64,000 nucleotides of DNA from Shewanella chilikensis (GTDB taxonomy: Bacteria > Pseudomonadota > Gammaproteobacteria > Enterobacterales > Shewanellaceae), in assembly GCF_002836945.1 (NCBI RefSeq), contig NZ_NIJM01000008.1, forward strand, positions 1-64,000, in the 5' to 3' direction. Shown here one piece after another: positions 29,472-40,173 of the stretch (the first letter of the stretch is position 1; each line of letters begins with the position of its first letter). Below the pieces are notes generated by a model. That model was not told the origin of the DNA. It did not search any database and was given only the letters and a program-made list of their open reading frames with translations. A program made the position numbers and the translations under genes.

Positions 29472-31619
29472 CTAAGGCTTTTGTTCGGAAGAAGACTCTT
29501 GCTCTTGCGGTGGCGCAGACTCTTGCCCTTGCTTTGGCGCAGACTCAGCTTGGGTTACGGGTGCATTGGCATTGCTTATCATGGCGGAGCTGCGCTCAAA
29601 GGTCATTATCAGGCGCTCAAACATCCCCTGAACCATTTCCAGTTGCTCCTGTGTCAAACCATCGGTTTGCAGCCGGGCTAAAAGGCGTTCGCAACTGCTA
29701 CGGAAATCAGGTGGATTTTCGCCGCGGGAACAGAAGATAAAGGCGTTGGCGAGCGCCAGTTGCCAGTCTTGCAGTAGTTCGTCGAGTTGGCTGTCGCTGA
29801 TGCTGGCCAGCAGGCGGCGCAGACGCATTGATACATGGCCCAGGTTAAGGCCGGTGAGGCCTAAGTCGGTCAGGGTTCGGTTGCTGCTCTGGCTGCTGCG
29901 TTCATAATTGGCCAAGCGCAGCAAGCGATCAGCCATACGGGCATTAAACCAGTCTTCAGGCTTGTCCTGTTTGACCATCTCAATCAGATCTTTGCGGGTG
30001 GCGTTGAGTAGGCGTTGCTGCATCATTTTGACCCCGGGCTCAGTCACCAGCTTAAACAGCCAATAGAGGATGCTGACGCCGACAAAGATGGCCATCGCCT
30101 TGCTCAGGGTGTTGTCTACGGCAAAAGCCTGGCTCATGTCTTTGCCGGGGCTGACCAAAATAGCAAATGGGATGCAAAATCCAAGGCCGTAGGGCAGGGT
30201 GGCCTGATTGGCCAGCGCCATCAGGCCAATAAAGAAGGGGCCTGCCAATACCAACAACATGATCTCAATATCGCCGCTGCTTTGGGCCAGTAGTCCGAGG
30301 GCGTAAAATATTGCGACAGGAATGGCGATCATTACTCCTATCAGCAGTCGCCGCAGGATCATGCTCAAAAGGGGTAAGGGCAGTCTGGCCATCATGATGG
30401 AGAAGATCACCGGCATGGTCATTATCATCAGGGCCGCACTGGAAGCGGTGCCAATCCACATCCCGGCACCTATCAGGAAAATCAGCATGGTTCTGACACC
30501 CGTGATAAGCCCCAGCAGGGGATCTCTGTGGGTCTGCATCGCGGGAGCATTGAGCAGCGTTTTATCCGGTGACTCCAACGCCTTGAATGCCCGCAGCACC
30601 AGCACCAAATCGCTGGCCAGCTCCGAGGCGGTTTTCAGCAGCCGCGATTCCAGTGGGCTGATACAGGTATGAGTGTTGCGAAAGTGGATGATTTCGCGCC
30701 TTTGCCTGTGTGCCAATTCATAACAGAATTGGAAATCGTCCGACTCGGACATCGCCTTGAAGTTGCTTTTTAGGGTACGGATTAGCCCTGAGAGAGTGCT
30801 TGTCATCAACTCTTCGTGGTTACGCTGCAAACGGCCGAATATCTGGATCACGGCGAGCAATGATAACACCTTGTTGAATAACAAATTGGCCGCACGACTG
30901 CGTCCCGGGCCTTCCGGACCCTCGTAGCTGAGAGCGTTGGCATCGTCGCTGGCTGCTGCCAGTGATTCAAGAATTGCGTCTATCTGATTATGGCGATTTT
31001 CATGGGAGCCGTTGAGATCCAGCTCCAGTGTGAGGTATTCCAGGGTTTGGTTGACTATTTTACGGGTTTGTTTTTGTAGCCCTTCGGTGACTCTGACTGG
31101 CCACAGCAACTGGCTCATCAGAGTGGCACAGATGGCACCGACTATAATTTCGCTGACCCTGGAGTGGGCGACGGCGAAGATGGTTTCACTGTTTGCTGTA
31201 GCTGGGCTTACCATCACCAAGAGCACAATAAGACAGGGGGTGATCCCCGCCATGGCAAAGGCGTAGACAAAGTTGATATGGCGTACCATGGCCGACAATG
31301 CAGAGTTGAGCCCCAACCACAGCGCCAGGGTGAGCATGGCCAGTTCGGGGGCACCGTAAAAAATGCTGAGAATAGCTATGCCGGCAACCCCGCCTACCAG
31401 GGTGCCTATTATCTGGCAAAGACCTTTTTCCAGCACCAGGCCACTTTCGGGGCGCATCTGCAGGAATATTGCCGATACCAGCGCCCAGTAGGGGCGCTCC
31501 AAGTCCAGATAGAGCGCCGCCGTCAATGCCAGTGCCATGGCAATCACCCCTTTGGTGGCGAAGATTAGCGTGCGCTTGTCCGGGGTCAGAAATACCGCCA
31601 GCGTGGGAGATAGGGGCAT
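29472..31619 (-). CDS. FUSC/AaeB-like efflux membrane protein
   Basis: The 715-residue protein has two blocks of about six membrane helices (residues about 15-170 and 370-510), each followed by a soluble region, the layout of FUSC proteins such as AaeB and YdhK. The C-terminal tail is Pro/Gln/Glu/Ser-rich and low complexity (from about residue 690). Such pumps work with a periplasmic HlyD-type adaptor to export aromatic carboxylic acids. Its start lies 1 base after the adaptor gene stop, so the two are coupled. Confidence 0.9.
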   Translation of the reverse strand: MPLSPTLAVFLTPDKRTLIFATKGVIAMALALTAALYLDLERPYWALVSAIFLQMRPESGLVLEKGLCQIIGTLVGGVAGIAILSIFYGAPELAMLTLALWLGLNSALSAMVRHINFVYAFAMAGITPCLIVLLVMVSPATANSETIFAVAHSRVSEIIVGAICATLMSQLLWPVRVTEGLQKQTRKIVNQTLEYLTLELDLNGSHENRHNQIDAILESLAAASDDANALSYEGPEGPGRSRAANLLFNKVLSLLAVIQIFGRLQRNHEELMTSTLSGLIRTLKSNFKAMSESDDFQFCYELAHRQRREIIHFRNTHTCISPLESRLLKTASELASDLVLVLRAFKALESPDKTLLNAPAMQTHRDPLLGLITGVRTMLIFLIGAGMWIGTASSAALMIMTMPVIFSIMMARLPLPLLSMILRRLLIGVMIAIPVAIFYALGLLAQSSGDIEIMLLVLAGPFFIGLMALANQATLPYGLGFCIPFAILVSPGKDMSQAFAVDNTLSKAMAIFVGVSILYWLFKLVTEPGVKMMQQRLLNATRKDLIEMVKQDKPEDWFNARMADRLLRLANYERSSQSSNRTLTDLGLTGLNLGHVSMRLRRLLASISDSQLDELLQDWQLALANAFIFCSRGENPPDFRSSCERLLARLQTDGLTQEQLEMVQGMFERLIMTFERSSAMISNANAPVTQAESAPKQGQESAPPQEQESSSEQKP

Positions 31620-31620
31620 A

Positions 31621-32484
31621 TTATTTTTCGGCTTGCAGTTGGATGGAAACCGTCAATCCGGCGCTGAGTTCATGTTGTTCCGAAGCCGGGTCCAGCTTGA
31701 TATCAACAGGGATCCTCTGTGCCAGCCTGACCCAGTTGAAGCTCTGTTGAATTTGCGGCAACAGTTGACCATTGGCATTGGTATTGGTATCGGCAATTGC
31801 TTTGCCTATGCTGATCACTTCGCCCCTGAGCGGCTCGCCACCGCTCATTAGGCTGATTTTGGCCTTTTGGCCTACCTTTATTAATGGCAGTTTGGTTTCT
31901 TCAAAGTACCCTGTGACATAGAAAGAGCCTTGTTTAACCAGAGATAATACCGCCTTGCCCTGGTTAACATAGTTGCCCCGACGCAGGCTGAGGTTGATTA
32001 TGGTGCCATCGGCGGGGGAGTGAACCTGAGTGCGCTGCAGATCTATTTTGCTGCTGTCGAGTCTGGCCTTTGCCAAGTTGTAGCTGGCTTTGGCCAACTC
32101 TGTGTTGATCCGTGCAGTTTCCAAATCCTCTTCACTGATCACCTCGCGGCCGGTGAGATTCTTGCGCCGTTCATATTTGTGCTTGGCCAGTTCCCATGCA
32201 TGTAGCTTGTTTTCCAGCTCGGCGGCCAATTCGGTACTGGCGGCTTGATAACGGGTATCGTCCACCTTAAACAGCAGATCGCCACGTTTGACTTGTTGGT
32301 TATCTTTAACATTCAGTTGAGTGACCCAGCCTGAGACATCGGCCGAGAGGGTAATGACTTCGGCCCGCACCCGGCCATCACGGGTCCAGGGGGAATAGAG
32401 GTAGTGATTCCAAATCCAATATCCGGCCACTAAGGCAGCCAGCACGAGAAGCAAGGTAATGGAGATGCGCAGTACTTTTGCCAT
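31621..32484 (-). CDS. HlyD/AaeA-like periplasmic adaptor of the FUSC pump
   Basis: The ATG at 32484 gives 287 residues (MAKVLRIS); a TTG twelve bases further upstream overlaps the preceding stop and is a possible alternative. One N-terminal membrane helix (ISITLLLVLAALVAGYWIW) is followed by the lipoyl/barrel-sandwich halves (SADVSGWVTQLNVKDNQQVKRGD and HSPADGTIINLSLRRGNYV) around a coiled coil, as in membrane fusion proteins. It links the FUSC inner membrane pump to an outer membrane channel. Confidence 0.9.
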   Translation of the reverse strand: MAKVLRISITLLLVLAALVAGYWIWNHYLYSPWTRDGRVRAEVITLSADVSGWVTQLNVKDNQQVKRGDLLFKVDDTRYQAASTELAAELENKLHAWELAKHKYERRKNLTGREVISEEDLETARINTELAKASYNLAKARLDSSKIDLQRTQVHSPADGTIINLSLRRGNYVNQGKAVLSLVKQGSFYVTGYFEETKLPLIKVGQKAKISLMSGGEPLRGEVISIGKAIADTNTNANGQLLPQIQQSFNWVRLAQRIPVDIKLDPASEQHELSAGLTVSIQLQAEK

Positions 32485-32492
32485 GATAAGTG

Positions 32493-32693
32493 TCAACTCT
32501 CAAACAGGTAGATAATCAGTGCCAGATAGCACACGAACAGGGCGACTTCGAACCAGGCCACTCGCCAGATTTTTGTGTACAGTCCGGTCCAGTGAAGAAC
32601 CAGTCTGGTCAGAAACCAGAGTGCGAGCGCAAGAGGTGCGAAGAGAACCAAAGGACTGAACAGCAATCCCCCCAAGGCTAATTCTTCAAGCAT
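32493..32693 (-). CDS. DUF1656 (AaeX-like) small membrane protein
   Basis: The 66-residue protein has two hydrophobic helices (FSPLVLFAPLALALWFLTRL and WFEVALFVCYLALIIYLF). Small DUF1656/AaeX proteins are the usual first gene of aaeXAB-type operons. Its stop lies 8 bases before the ATG of the adaptor gene. Its function is unknown in the family. Confidence 0.85.
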   Translation of the reverse strand: MLEELALGGLLFSPLVLFAPLALALWFLTRLVLHWTGLYTKIWRVAWFEVALFVCYLALIIYLFES

Positions 32694-32825
32694 TGTATGA
32701 GTTGGAACCTATAAAAAGACGTTTGGTAAAGAGTAACTTATAAGTGGATAACGGCGTTTGCCGTATCCATGTATCTCAATCAGTGTCGTGCCTGACAAGC
32801 CAGAGGTCAACTTTTTTCAAGCCTT

Positions 32826-32857
32826 GGCTGTACGCGCAGCTGGCTGTACGCGCAGCT
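32826..32857 (+). repeat. 16-bp perfect tandem duplication
   Basis: ggctgtacgcgcagct occurs twice in a row (32826-32841 and 32842-32857), followed by ggc. It lies in the 262-base gap between divergent genes, which otherwise shows no clear feature. Confidence 0.9.
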
Positions 32858-32955
32858 GGCTTTTGGCCGGCGGGATCATTGGCGATACGAGAAGCTGTGC
32901 TTGCGTGTGACACTCAGGTAAAATCCAGGGAAACTTTATCACCGGAAGATAAAAG

Positions 32956-33750
32956 ATGAATAACCGAATTTTCGGCCTACTTGCCATACTCTTTGTGGGA
33001 GCTCTTTCAGGCTGCTCCACTACTCAGTCGCCCACCGGGCGCTCGCAGATGCTGTTGTTTTCGCCCGAGCAGATAAACCAGATGGGTACCGCCTCTTTCG
33101 AGCAGATAAAAGCAAAAGAGAAGCAGAGCCAGGACAAGGCCGCCAGTGCCTATGTTGCCTGTGTGGCGCAGCGTATTACCTCTTTATTGCCGCAACAACA
33201 TTGGCAATGGGTACTGTTTGAGTCGGATCAGGTCAACGCCTTTGCCTTGCCCGGTGGTCATATCGGTGTCTATACCGGGCTTCTTAAGGTGGCCAACAAT
33301 GAAGACCAACTGGCAACGGTAATCGGCCATGAGATAGCGCATGTGTTGGCGCAGCACGGTAATGAACAGGCCTCACGGGCCCAACTCAGCAATACCGGTA
33401 TGCAGTTGGCCGGTACGGCGTTGGGGATGGGGCAAGTAGCCAATGCCGATCTTTACATGGCGGCCCTGGGGCTTGGGGTGCAGGTGGGCTATATCTTACC
33501 CTATGGCCGGGCGCAGGAATCCGAGGCCGATGTGATGGGGCTGGAGCTGATGGCCAGGGCCGGCTTCGATCCTGGAGCCGGGGTGACCTTATGGCAAAAC
33601 ATGGCCAAGGCGGGGGGCGGTCAGGGGCCGGAGCTGTTGTCGACTCATCCATCCAATGAGAACCGCATTGCCCAGTTGCGTGATTTACAAGCGCAGATGA
33701 TGCCGCTCTATCAGGCGAGCAAGGGTAAATTTAGCTCTTGCCAAAAATGA
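32956..33750 (+). CDS. M48 family metallopeptidase lipoprotein (LoiP/YcaL-like)
   Basis: The 264-residue protein has a lipoprotein signal (LSGCSS, Cys at about 20). The peptidase domain has the zinc motif HEIAH in VIGHEIAHVLAQH near residue 124-128 and the third ligand Glu in ESEADVMGLELM near 192. This matches periplasmic M48 peptidases such as LoiP and YcaL that act on outer membrane proteins. The HPSNENRIAQL segment near the end is also typical. Confidence 0.92.
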   Translation: MNNRIFGLLAILFVGALSGCSTTQSPTGRSQMLLFSPEQINQMGTASFEQIKAKEKQSQDKAASAYVACVAQRITSLLPQQHWQWVLFESDQVNAFALPGGHIGVYTGLLKVANNEDQLATVIGHEIAHVLAQHGNEQASRAQLSNTGMQLAGTALGMGQVANADLYMAALGLGVQVGYILPYGRAQESEADVMGLELMARAGFDPGAGVTLWQNMAKAGGGQGPELLSTHPSNENRIAQLRDLQAQMMPLYQASKGKFSSCQK

Positions 33751-33911
33751 GGTTAACAAAGTCGGCTTGAGGCTCGGCCTTCTGTCCATTTTGGCTTGAG
33801 ACTCGGCGAATGAACAAAGCGTAAGGATACGAATAAGCGCAACACTTGAACCCGGATAAGTGTTACACTGTGCCGCGAAAAATTCACAGATAAACTGAGA
33901 GTAAACTGATT

Positions 33912-35407
<1,496 letters not shown>

Positions 35408-35415
35408 CATTATTT

Positions 35416-35444
35416 AAAAAACCGCCGATTGGCGGTTTTTTTTT
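35416..35444 (+). terminator. Terminator after dapB
   Basis: AAAAAACCGCC (35416-35426), loop gatt, GGCGGTTTTTT (35431-35441), then T. Confidence 0.92.
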
Positions 35445-35595
35445 GAATTCCTCCGTCTGGCTATAGACGGATCGATATTTATCGTGTAGGATGCGCGGAA
35501 TTTGTCAAAATTTCGTATTTTAGCGGAAATTGGTACTTTAAACAAAGATAAAAACATTACATTTCAGTGGCTTGGCTCTTTTCTCGGAGGTCGCG

Positions 35596-36744
35596 TTGAC
35601 AAAGTCTGCCTTACTCGTACTCGAAGATGGAAGCGTATTTTCCGGCACAGCAATCGGTGCCGATGGGATCGCAGTCGGAGAAGTCGTTTTTAACACTTCG
35701 ATGACCGGATATCAAGAAATCCTCACCGATCCATCTTATTCTCGCCAGATAGTAACTCTAACCTACCCACATATCGGTAATACCGGTACTAACAATGAAG
35801 ACACAGAATCCGATGCAGTTCATGCCTGTGGTCTTATTATTCGTGATCTTCCCCTCCTCGCCAGTAACTTCCGTAACCAACAATCCCTCAGTGATTACCT
35901 CAAAGCCAACAAGGTAGTCGGTATCGCCGATATCGACACCCGTAAGCTGACCCGTATTCTGCGGGAGAAGGGCGCTCAGGCCGGTTGCATTCTGGTGGGT
36001 GAGCAGGACGTAGACAAGGCGCTGGCCGCCGCCAAGGCATTCCCTGGGCTGAAAGGCATGGACTTGGCCAAGGAAGTGACGACCGACAAGTCTTACACCT
36101 GGCGCAAGGGAACCTGGCGTTTGGAGAGCGGCCTGCCGGTCGATACTCCCGAGTCAGAACTCAAGTACAAGGTAGTGGCTTATGACTACGGCGTGAAGCA
36201 GAACATACTGCGGATGCTGGTAGACAGAGGCTGTGATGTGACTGTGGTTCCTGCACAAACGCCTGTCAGTGAAGTACTGGCGATGGCACCGGATGGGGTA
36301 TTCCTCTCCAACGGCCCCGGTGACCCGGAGCCATGTGACTATGCCATCAAGGCGATTCAGCAAATTCTCGAAACCGATATCCCGGTATTCGGCATCTGCC
36401 TTGGCCACCAACTGCTGGCGCTGGCCAACGGTGCCAAGACGCTGAAGATGAAGTTTGGTCACCACGGTGCCAACCACCCGGTAAGCGATATTGACAAAGG
36501 CACTGTGATGATCACCAGTCAGAACCATGGTTTTGCTGCCGACGAAGCCACACTGCCTGCCAACATCAAGGTGACTCACAAGTCGCTGTTTGATGGCTCA
36601 CTGCAGGGGATCCACCTGACAGACAAGCCGGCCTTCAGCTTCCAGGGTCACCCTGAAGCGAGTCCGGGGCCGCACGATTGTGCACCACTGTTCGATCACT
36701 TTATCGAACTGATTGAGCAATACCGTCACCAAGTCAAGCTGTAA
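35596..36744 (+). CDS. carA: Carbamoyl-phosphate synthase small (glutaminase) subunit
   Basis: The start is the TTG at 35596 ([12 protein letters not shown]), 5 bases after ggagg; E. coli carA also uses TTG, and this gives the same length, 382 residues. The C-terminal class I amidotransferase domain has the Cys nucleophile in [12 protein letters not shown], and His/Glu in the [13 protein letters not shown] segment. It releases ammonia from glutamine for CarB. It is followed after 23 bases by carB. Confidence 0.97.
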   Translation: MTKSALLVLEDGSVFSGTAIGADGIAVGEVVFNTSMTGYQEILTDPSYSRQIVTLTYPHIGNTGTNNEDTESDAVHACGLIIRDLPLLASNFRNQQSLSDYLKANKVVGIADIDTRKLTRILREKGAQAGCILVGEQDVDKALAAAKAFPGLKGMDLAKEVTTDKSYTWRKGTWRLESGLPVDTPESELKYKVVAYDYGVKQNILRMLVDRGCDVTVVPAQTPVSEVLAMAPDGVFLSNGPGDPEPCDYAIKAIQQILETDIPVFGICLGHQLLALANGAKTLKMKFGHHGANHPVSDIDKGTVMITSQNHGFAADEATLPANIKVTHKSLFDGSLQGIHLTDKPAFSFQGHPEASPGPHDCAPLFDHFIELIEQYRHQVKL

Positions 36745-36767
36745 TCGCCGTGAGAAGATAGAAGAAA

Positions 36768-39700
36768 ATGCCAAAACGTACTGATATCCAAAGTATTCTT
36801 ATCCTGGGTGCCGGCCCAATCGTTATCGGTCAGGCCTGTGAATTTGACTATTCGGGAGCCCAGGCCTGTAAGGCGCTGAGAGAAGAGGGTTACCGGGTTA
36901 TTCTGGTGAACTCCAACCCTGCAACCATCATGACAGACCCGGAAATGGCCGATGCCACATACATCGAGCCTATCCACTGGGAAGTGGTGCGCAACATTAT
37001 CGCCAAAGAACGCCCCGATGCGATTCTGCCAACCATGGGCGGCCAGACGGCGCTGAACTGTGCCCTGGAACTGGAAGCCAAAGGCGTATTGAAAGAGTTT
37101 GATGTCGAGATGATCGGTGCCACTGCCGATGCCATCGACAAGGCCGAAGACCGTGCCCGTTTCGACAAGGCGATGAAGAGTATCGGCCTCGAGTGTCCTC
37201 GTGCCGGTATTGCCCACAGCATGGAAGAAGCGCACAAGGTACTGAATGAAGTGGGCTTCCCCTGCATCATTCGGCCCTCTTTCACCATGGGCGGCAGCGG
37301 CGGCGGTATCGCTTACAACGTCGAAGAGTTTGAAGAGATCTGTACCCGGGGTCTGGACTTGTCGCCGACCAATGAGCTGCTGATTGACGAGTCGCTGATT
37401 GGCTGGAAAGAGTACGAAATGGAAGTGGTGCGCGATCGCAACGACAACTGCATCATAGTCTGCGCCATCGAAAACTTTGACCCCATGGGCGTACACACAG
37501 GTGACTCCATCACAGTTGCACCGGCCCAGACCCTGACCGACAAAGAATATCAACTGATGCGTAACGCCTCCATGGCGGTGCTTCGGGAAATCGGCGTTGA
37601 AACCGGTGGCTCCAACGTGCAGTTTGGTATTAACCCCAAAGATGGTCGCATGGTGATCATCGAGATGAACCCAAGGGTATCGCGCTCATCTGCGCTGGCT
37701 TCCAAGGCGACCGGTTTCCCGATTGCCAAGGTTGCAGCCAAGCTGGCGGTGGGCTTTACCCTGGATGAGCTGATGAACGACATTACCGGCGGCCTGACCC
37801 CGGCTTCGTTCGAGCCCTCTATCGACTATGTGGTTACCAAAATCCCTCGCTTCAACTTCGAGAAGTTTGCCGGCTCCAACGACCGCCTGACCACTCAGAT
37901 GAAGTCTGTCGGTGAAGTGATGGCCATTGGCCGTACCTTCCAGGAGTCGATGCAAAAAGCTCTGCGCGGTCTGGAAACCGGGATGACAGGTTTCGACCCT
38001 ATCGTGGATATCAACGAGCCGGAAGCCCTGGCCAAGATACGTTACGAGTTGCAGGATGTCGGCCCTGAGCGTCCTTGGTATATCGCCGATGCTTTCCGCG
38101 CCGGTATGTCCATGGAAGGTATTCGCCGCATCACCAACATAGACCCTTGGTTCCTGGTGCAGATTGAAGATCTGGTGCTGCAGGAAGAGAAGGTCAAGGA
38201 AAGCGGCTGGAGCGGTCTTACCCAAGAGTTCCTGCGCAAGCTGAAACGTAAAGGTTTCTCCGATGCGCGCCTGGCGTCACTGCTGGGGGTTTCTGAAAGT
38301 GAAGTGCGCAAACTGCGTCACAAGTATGAGCTCTTCCCTGTCTACAAGCGGGTAGATACCTGCGCCGCCGAGTTCGCCACGGATACCGCCTACATGTACT
38401 CCACCTACGAGGAAGAGTGTGAGGCCAATCCGTCCGATAAAGACAAGATCATGGTGATAGGTGGCGGCCCCAACCGTATCGGTCAGGGTATCGAGTTCGA
38501 CTACTGCTGTGTGCATGCAGCGCTGGCGATGCGTGAAGACGGATATGAAACCATCATGGTTAACTGTAACCCTGAAACCGTTTCCACCGACTATGACACT
38601 TCTGACAGACTCTACTTTGAACCTGTTACCCTGGAAGACGTACTGGAAATTGTGCGGGTTGAGCAGCCCAAAGGGGTTATCGTGCAGTATGGTGGCCAAA
38701 CACCACTGAAACTGGCCCGAGCCCTGGAAGCCGCAGGTGTACCCATCATAGGAACCAGCCCGGATGCTATCGACCGCGCCGAAGACCGTGAGCGCTTCCA
38801 ACAAGCGGTTGAGCGTTTGGGGCTGAAACAGCCTGAAAACAGCACTGTGACCAACCTGGAGCAGGCGGTACTGGATGCCGAGCGTATAGGCTACCCTCTG
38901 GTGGTTCGTCCCTCCTATGTTCTGGGTGGCCGGGCGATGGAAATTGTCTACGACGAGCAGGATCTGCGCCGTTACTTCAACGAAGCCGTCAGTGTATCCA
39001 ACGAGTCGCCGGTACTGCTGGATCGCTTCTTGGATGACGCCACCGAAGTAGACGTGGACGCTATCTGTGATGGTAAAGATGTGGTTATCGGCGGCATCAT
39101 GGAGCATATCGAGCAGGCCGGTGTTCACTCAGGTGACTCAGGTTGTTCATTGCCTCCTTACACTCTCTCCAAGGCGATTCAGGATGAGATGCGCGAGCAG
39201 GTACGCAAGCTGGCGCTGGAGCTAGGCGTTGTCGGTCTGATGAACGTGCAGTTTGCGGTCAAGAGTGATGTGATTTACCTGATTGAGGTAAACCCGCGCG
39301 CCGCCCGTACAGTGCCTTTCGTTTCCAAGGCCACAGGTGTGCCTCTGGCCAAGATTGCCGCCCGGGTGATGGCCGGTACTTCACTGGCCGAACAGCAACA
39401 TACTCAGGAAGTGATCCCGCCTTACTACTCAGTGAAGGAAGTGGTTCTGCCGTTCAACAAGTTCCCGGGTGTTGACCCTCTGCTCGGCCCTGAAATGCGT
39501 TCTACCGGTGAGGTGATGGGTGTGGGTGATACCTTCGCCGAAGCCTACGCCAAGGCGCAACTGGGCTCAGTGAAGGATGTGCCCAAGTCAGGCCGCGCCC
39601 TGTTGTCTGTTCGTCACAGCGACAAGAAGCGGGTTTCGGATCTGGCGGCCAAGCTGATTGAACTCGGCTATGAGCTGGATGCCACCCACGGCACGGCTGT

Positions 39701-39989
39701 GGTGCTGGGTGAAGCGGGTATCAATCCCCGTCTGGTGAACAAGGTGCATGAAGGTCGTCCACACATTCTTGACCGGATCAAGAACGGTGAATACACCTAC
39801 ATAGTGAATACCACAGAGGGTCGTCAGGCCATCGAGGATTCCAGACAGCTGCGCCGCGGCGCGCTGCAGCACAAGGTGAACTACACCACCACCATGAATG
39901 CGGCTTTTGCAACCTGTATGGCCCATGATGCCGACGACAGAAGCAATGTTGCCTCGGTGCAGGAACTGCACGCCAGGGTCAACAAGTAA
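36768..39989 (+). CDS. carB: Carbamoyl-phosphate synthase large subunit
   Basis: The 1073-residue protein has two duplicated ATP-grasp synthetase halves (the first begins [20 protein letters not shown], the second [20 protein letters not shown]), with the oligomerisation region between them and a C-terminal allosteric MGS-like domain ([14 protein letters not shown]). It makes carbamoyl phosphate for arginine and pyrimidine synthesis with CarA. Length and order are as in E. coli. Confidence 0.98.
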   Translation: MPKRTDIQSILILGAGPIVIGQACEFDYSGAQACKALREEGYRVILVNSNPATIMTDPEMADATYIEPIHWEVVRNIIAKERPDAILPTMGGQTALNCALELEAKGVLKEFDVEMIGATADAIDKAEDRARFDKAMKSIGLECPRAGIAHSMEEAHKVLNEVGFPCIIRPSFTMGGSGGGIAYNVEEFEEICTRGLDLSPTNELLIDESLIGWKEYEMEVVRDRNDNCIIVCAIENFDPMGVHTGDSITVAPAQTLTDKEYQLMRNASMAVLREIGVETGGSNVQFGINPKDGRMVIIEMNPRVSRSSALASKATGFPIAKVAAKLAVGFTLDELMNDITGGLTPASFEPSIDYVVTKIPRFNFEKFAGSNDRLTTQMKSVGEVMAIGRTFQESMQKALRGLETGMTGFDPIVDINEPEALAKIRYELQDVGPERPWYIADAFRAGMSMEGIRRITNIDPWFLVQIEDLVLQEEKVKESGWSGLTQEFLRKLKRKGFSDARLASLLGVSESEVRKLRHKYELFPVYKRVDTCAAEFATDTAYMYSTYEEECEANPSDKDKIMVIGGGPNRIGQGIEFDYCCVHAALAMREDGYETIMVNCNPETVSTDYDTSDRLYFEPVTLEDVLEIVRVEQPKGVIVQYGGQTPLKLARALEAAGVPIIGTSPDAIDRAEDRERFQQAVERLGLKQPENSTVTNLEQAVLDAERIGYPLVVRPSYVLGGRAMEIVYDEQDLRRYFNEAVSVSNESPVLLDRFLDDATEVDVDAICDGKDVVIGGIMEHIEQAGVHSGDSGCSLPPYTLSKAIQDEMREQVRKLALELGVVGLMNVQFAVKSDVIYLIEVNPRAARTVPFVSKATGVPLAKIAARVMAGTSLAEQQHTQEVIPPYYSVKEVVLPFNKFPGVDPLLGPEMRSTGEVMGVGDTFAEAYAKAQLGSVKDVPKSGRALLSVRHSDKKRVSDLAAKLIELGYELDATHGTAVVLGEAGINPRLVNKVHEGRPHILDRIKNGEYTYIVNTTEGRQAIEDSRQLRRGALQHKVNYTTTMNAAFATCMAHDADDRSNVASVQELHARVNK

Positions 39990-40017
39990 ACGCTGTCAGT
40001 CAGTAACTGAAAGTGAC

Positions 40018-40048
40018 CAGGCCACCCATTAGGGTGGCCTGTTTTTTT
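40018..40048 (+). terminator. Terminator after carAB
   Basis: CAGGCCACCC (40018-40027), loop atta, GGGTGGCCTG (40032-40041), then seven T. Confidence 0.94.
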
Positions 40049-40173
40049 GTAAACCGGATGATTTGGGTCAAACGCCTTGGCTTTGGGATCTTGGCAGCTC
40101 TTGCTAAACTCGCCCACTATCAAGGCGTTTCATTTAAGACGCTGCAATCAAGATGTTTCAGGGAAAGGAAGTG

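Noticed and set aside
32826-32857. Possible CRISPR-like repeat
   Set aside because: There are only two 16-bp units, directly adjacent with no spacer, and no cas genes anywhere in the window.
36726-39971. Long minus-strand frames inside carB
   Set aside because: They are antisense shadows of a highly expressed conserved gene with strong codon bias, without motifs or ribosome binding sites.
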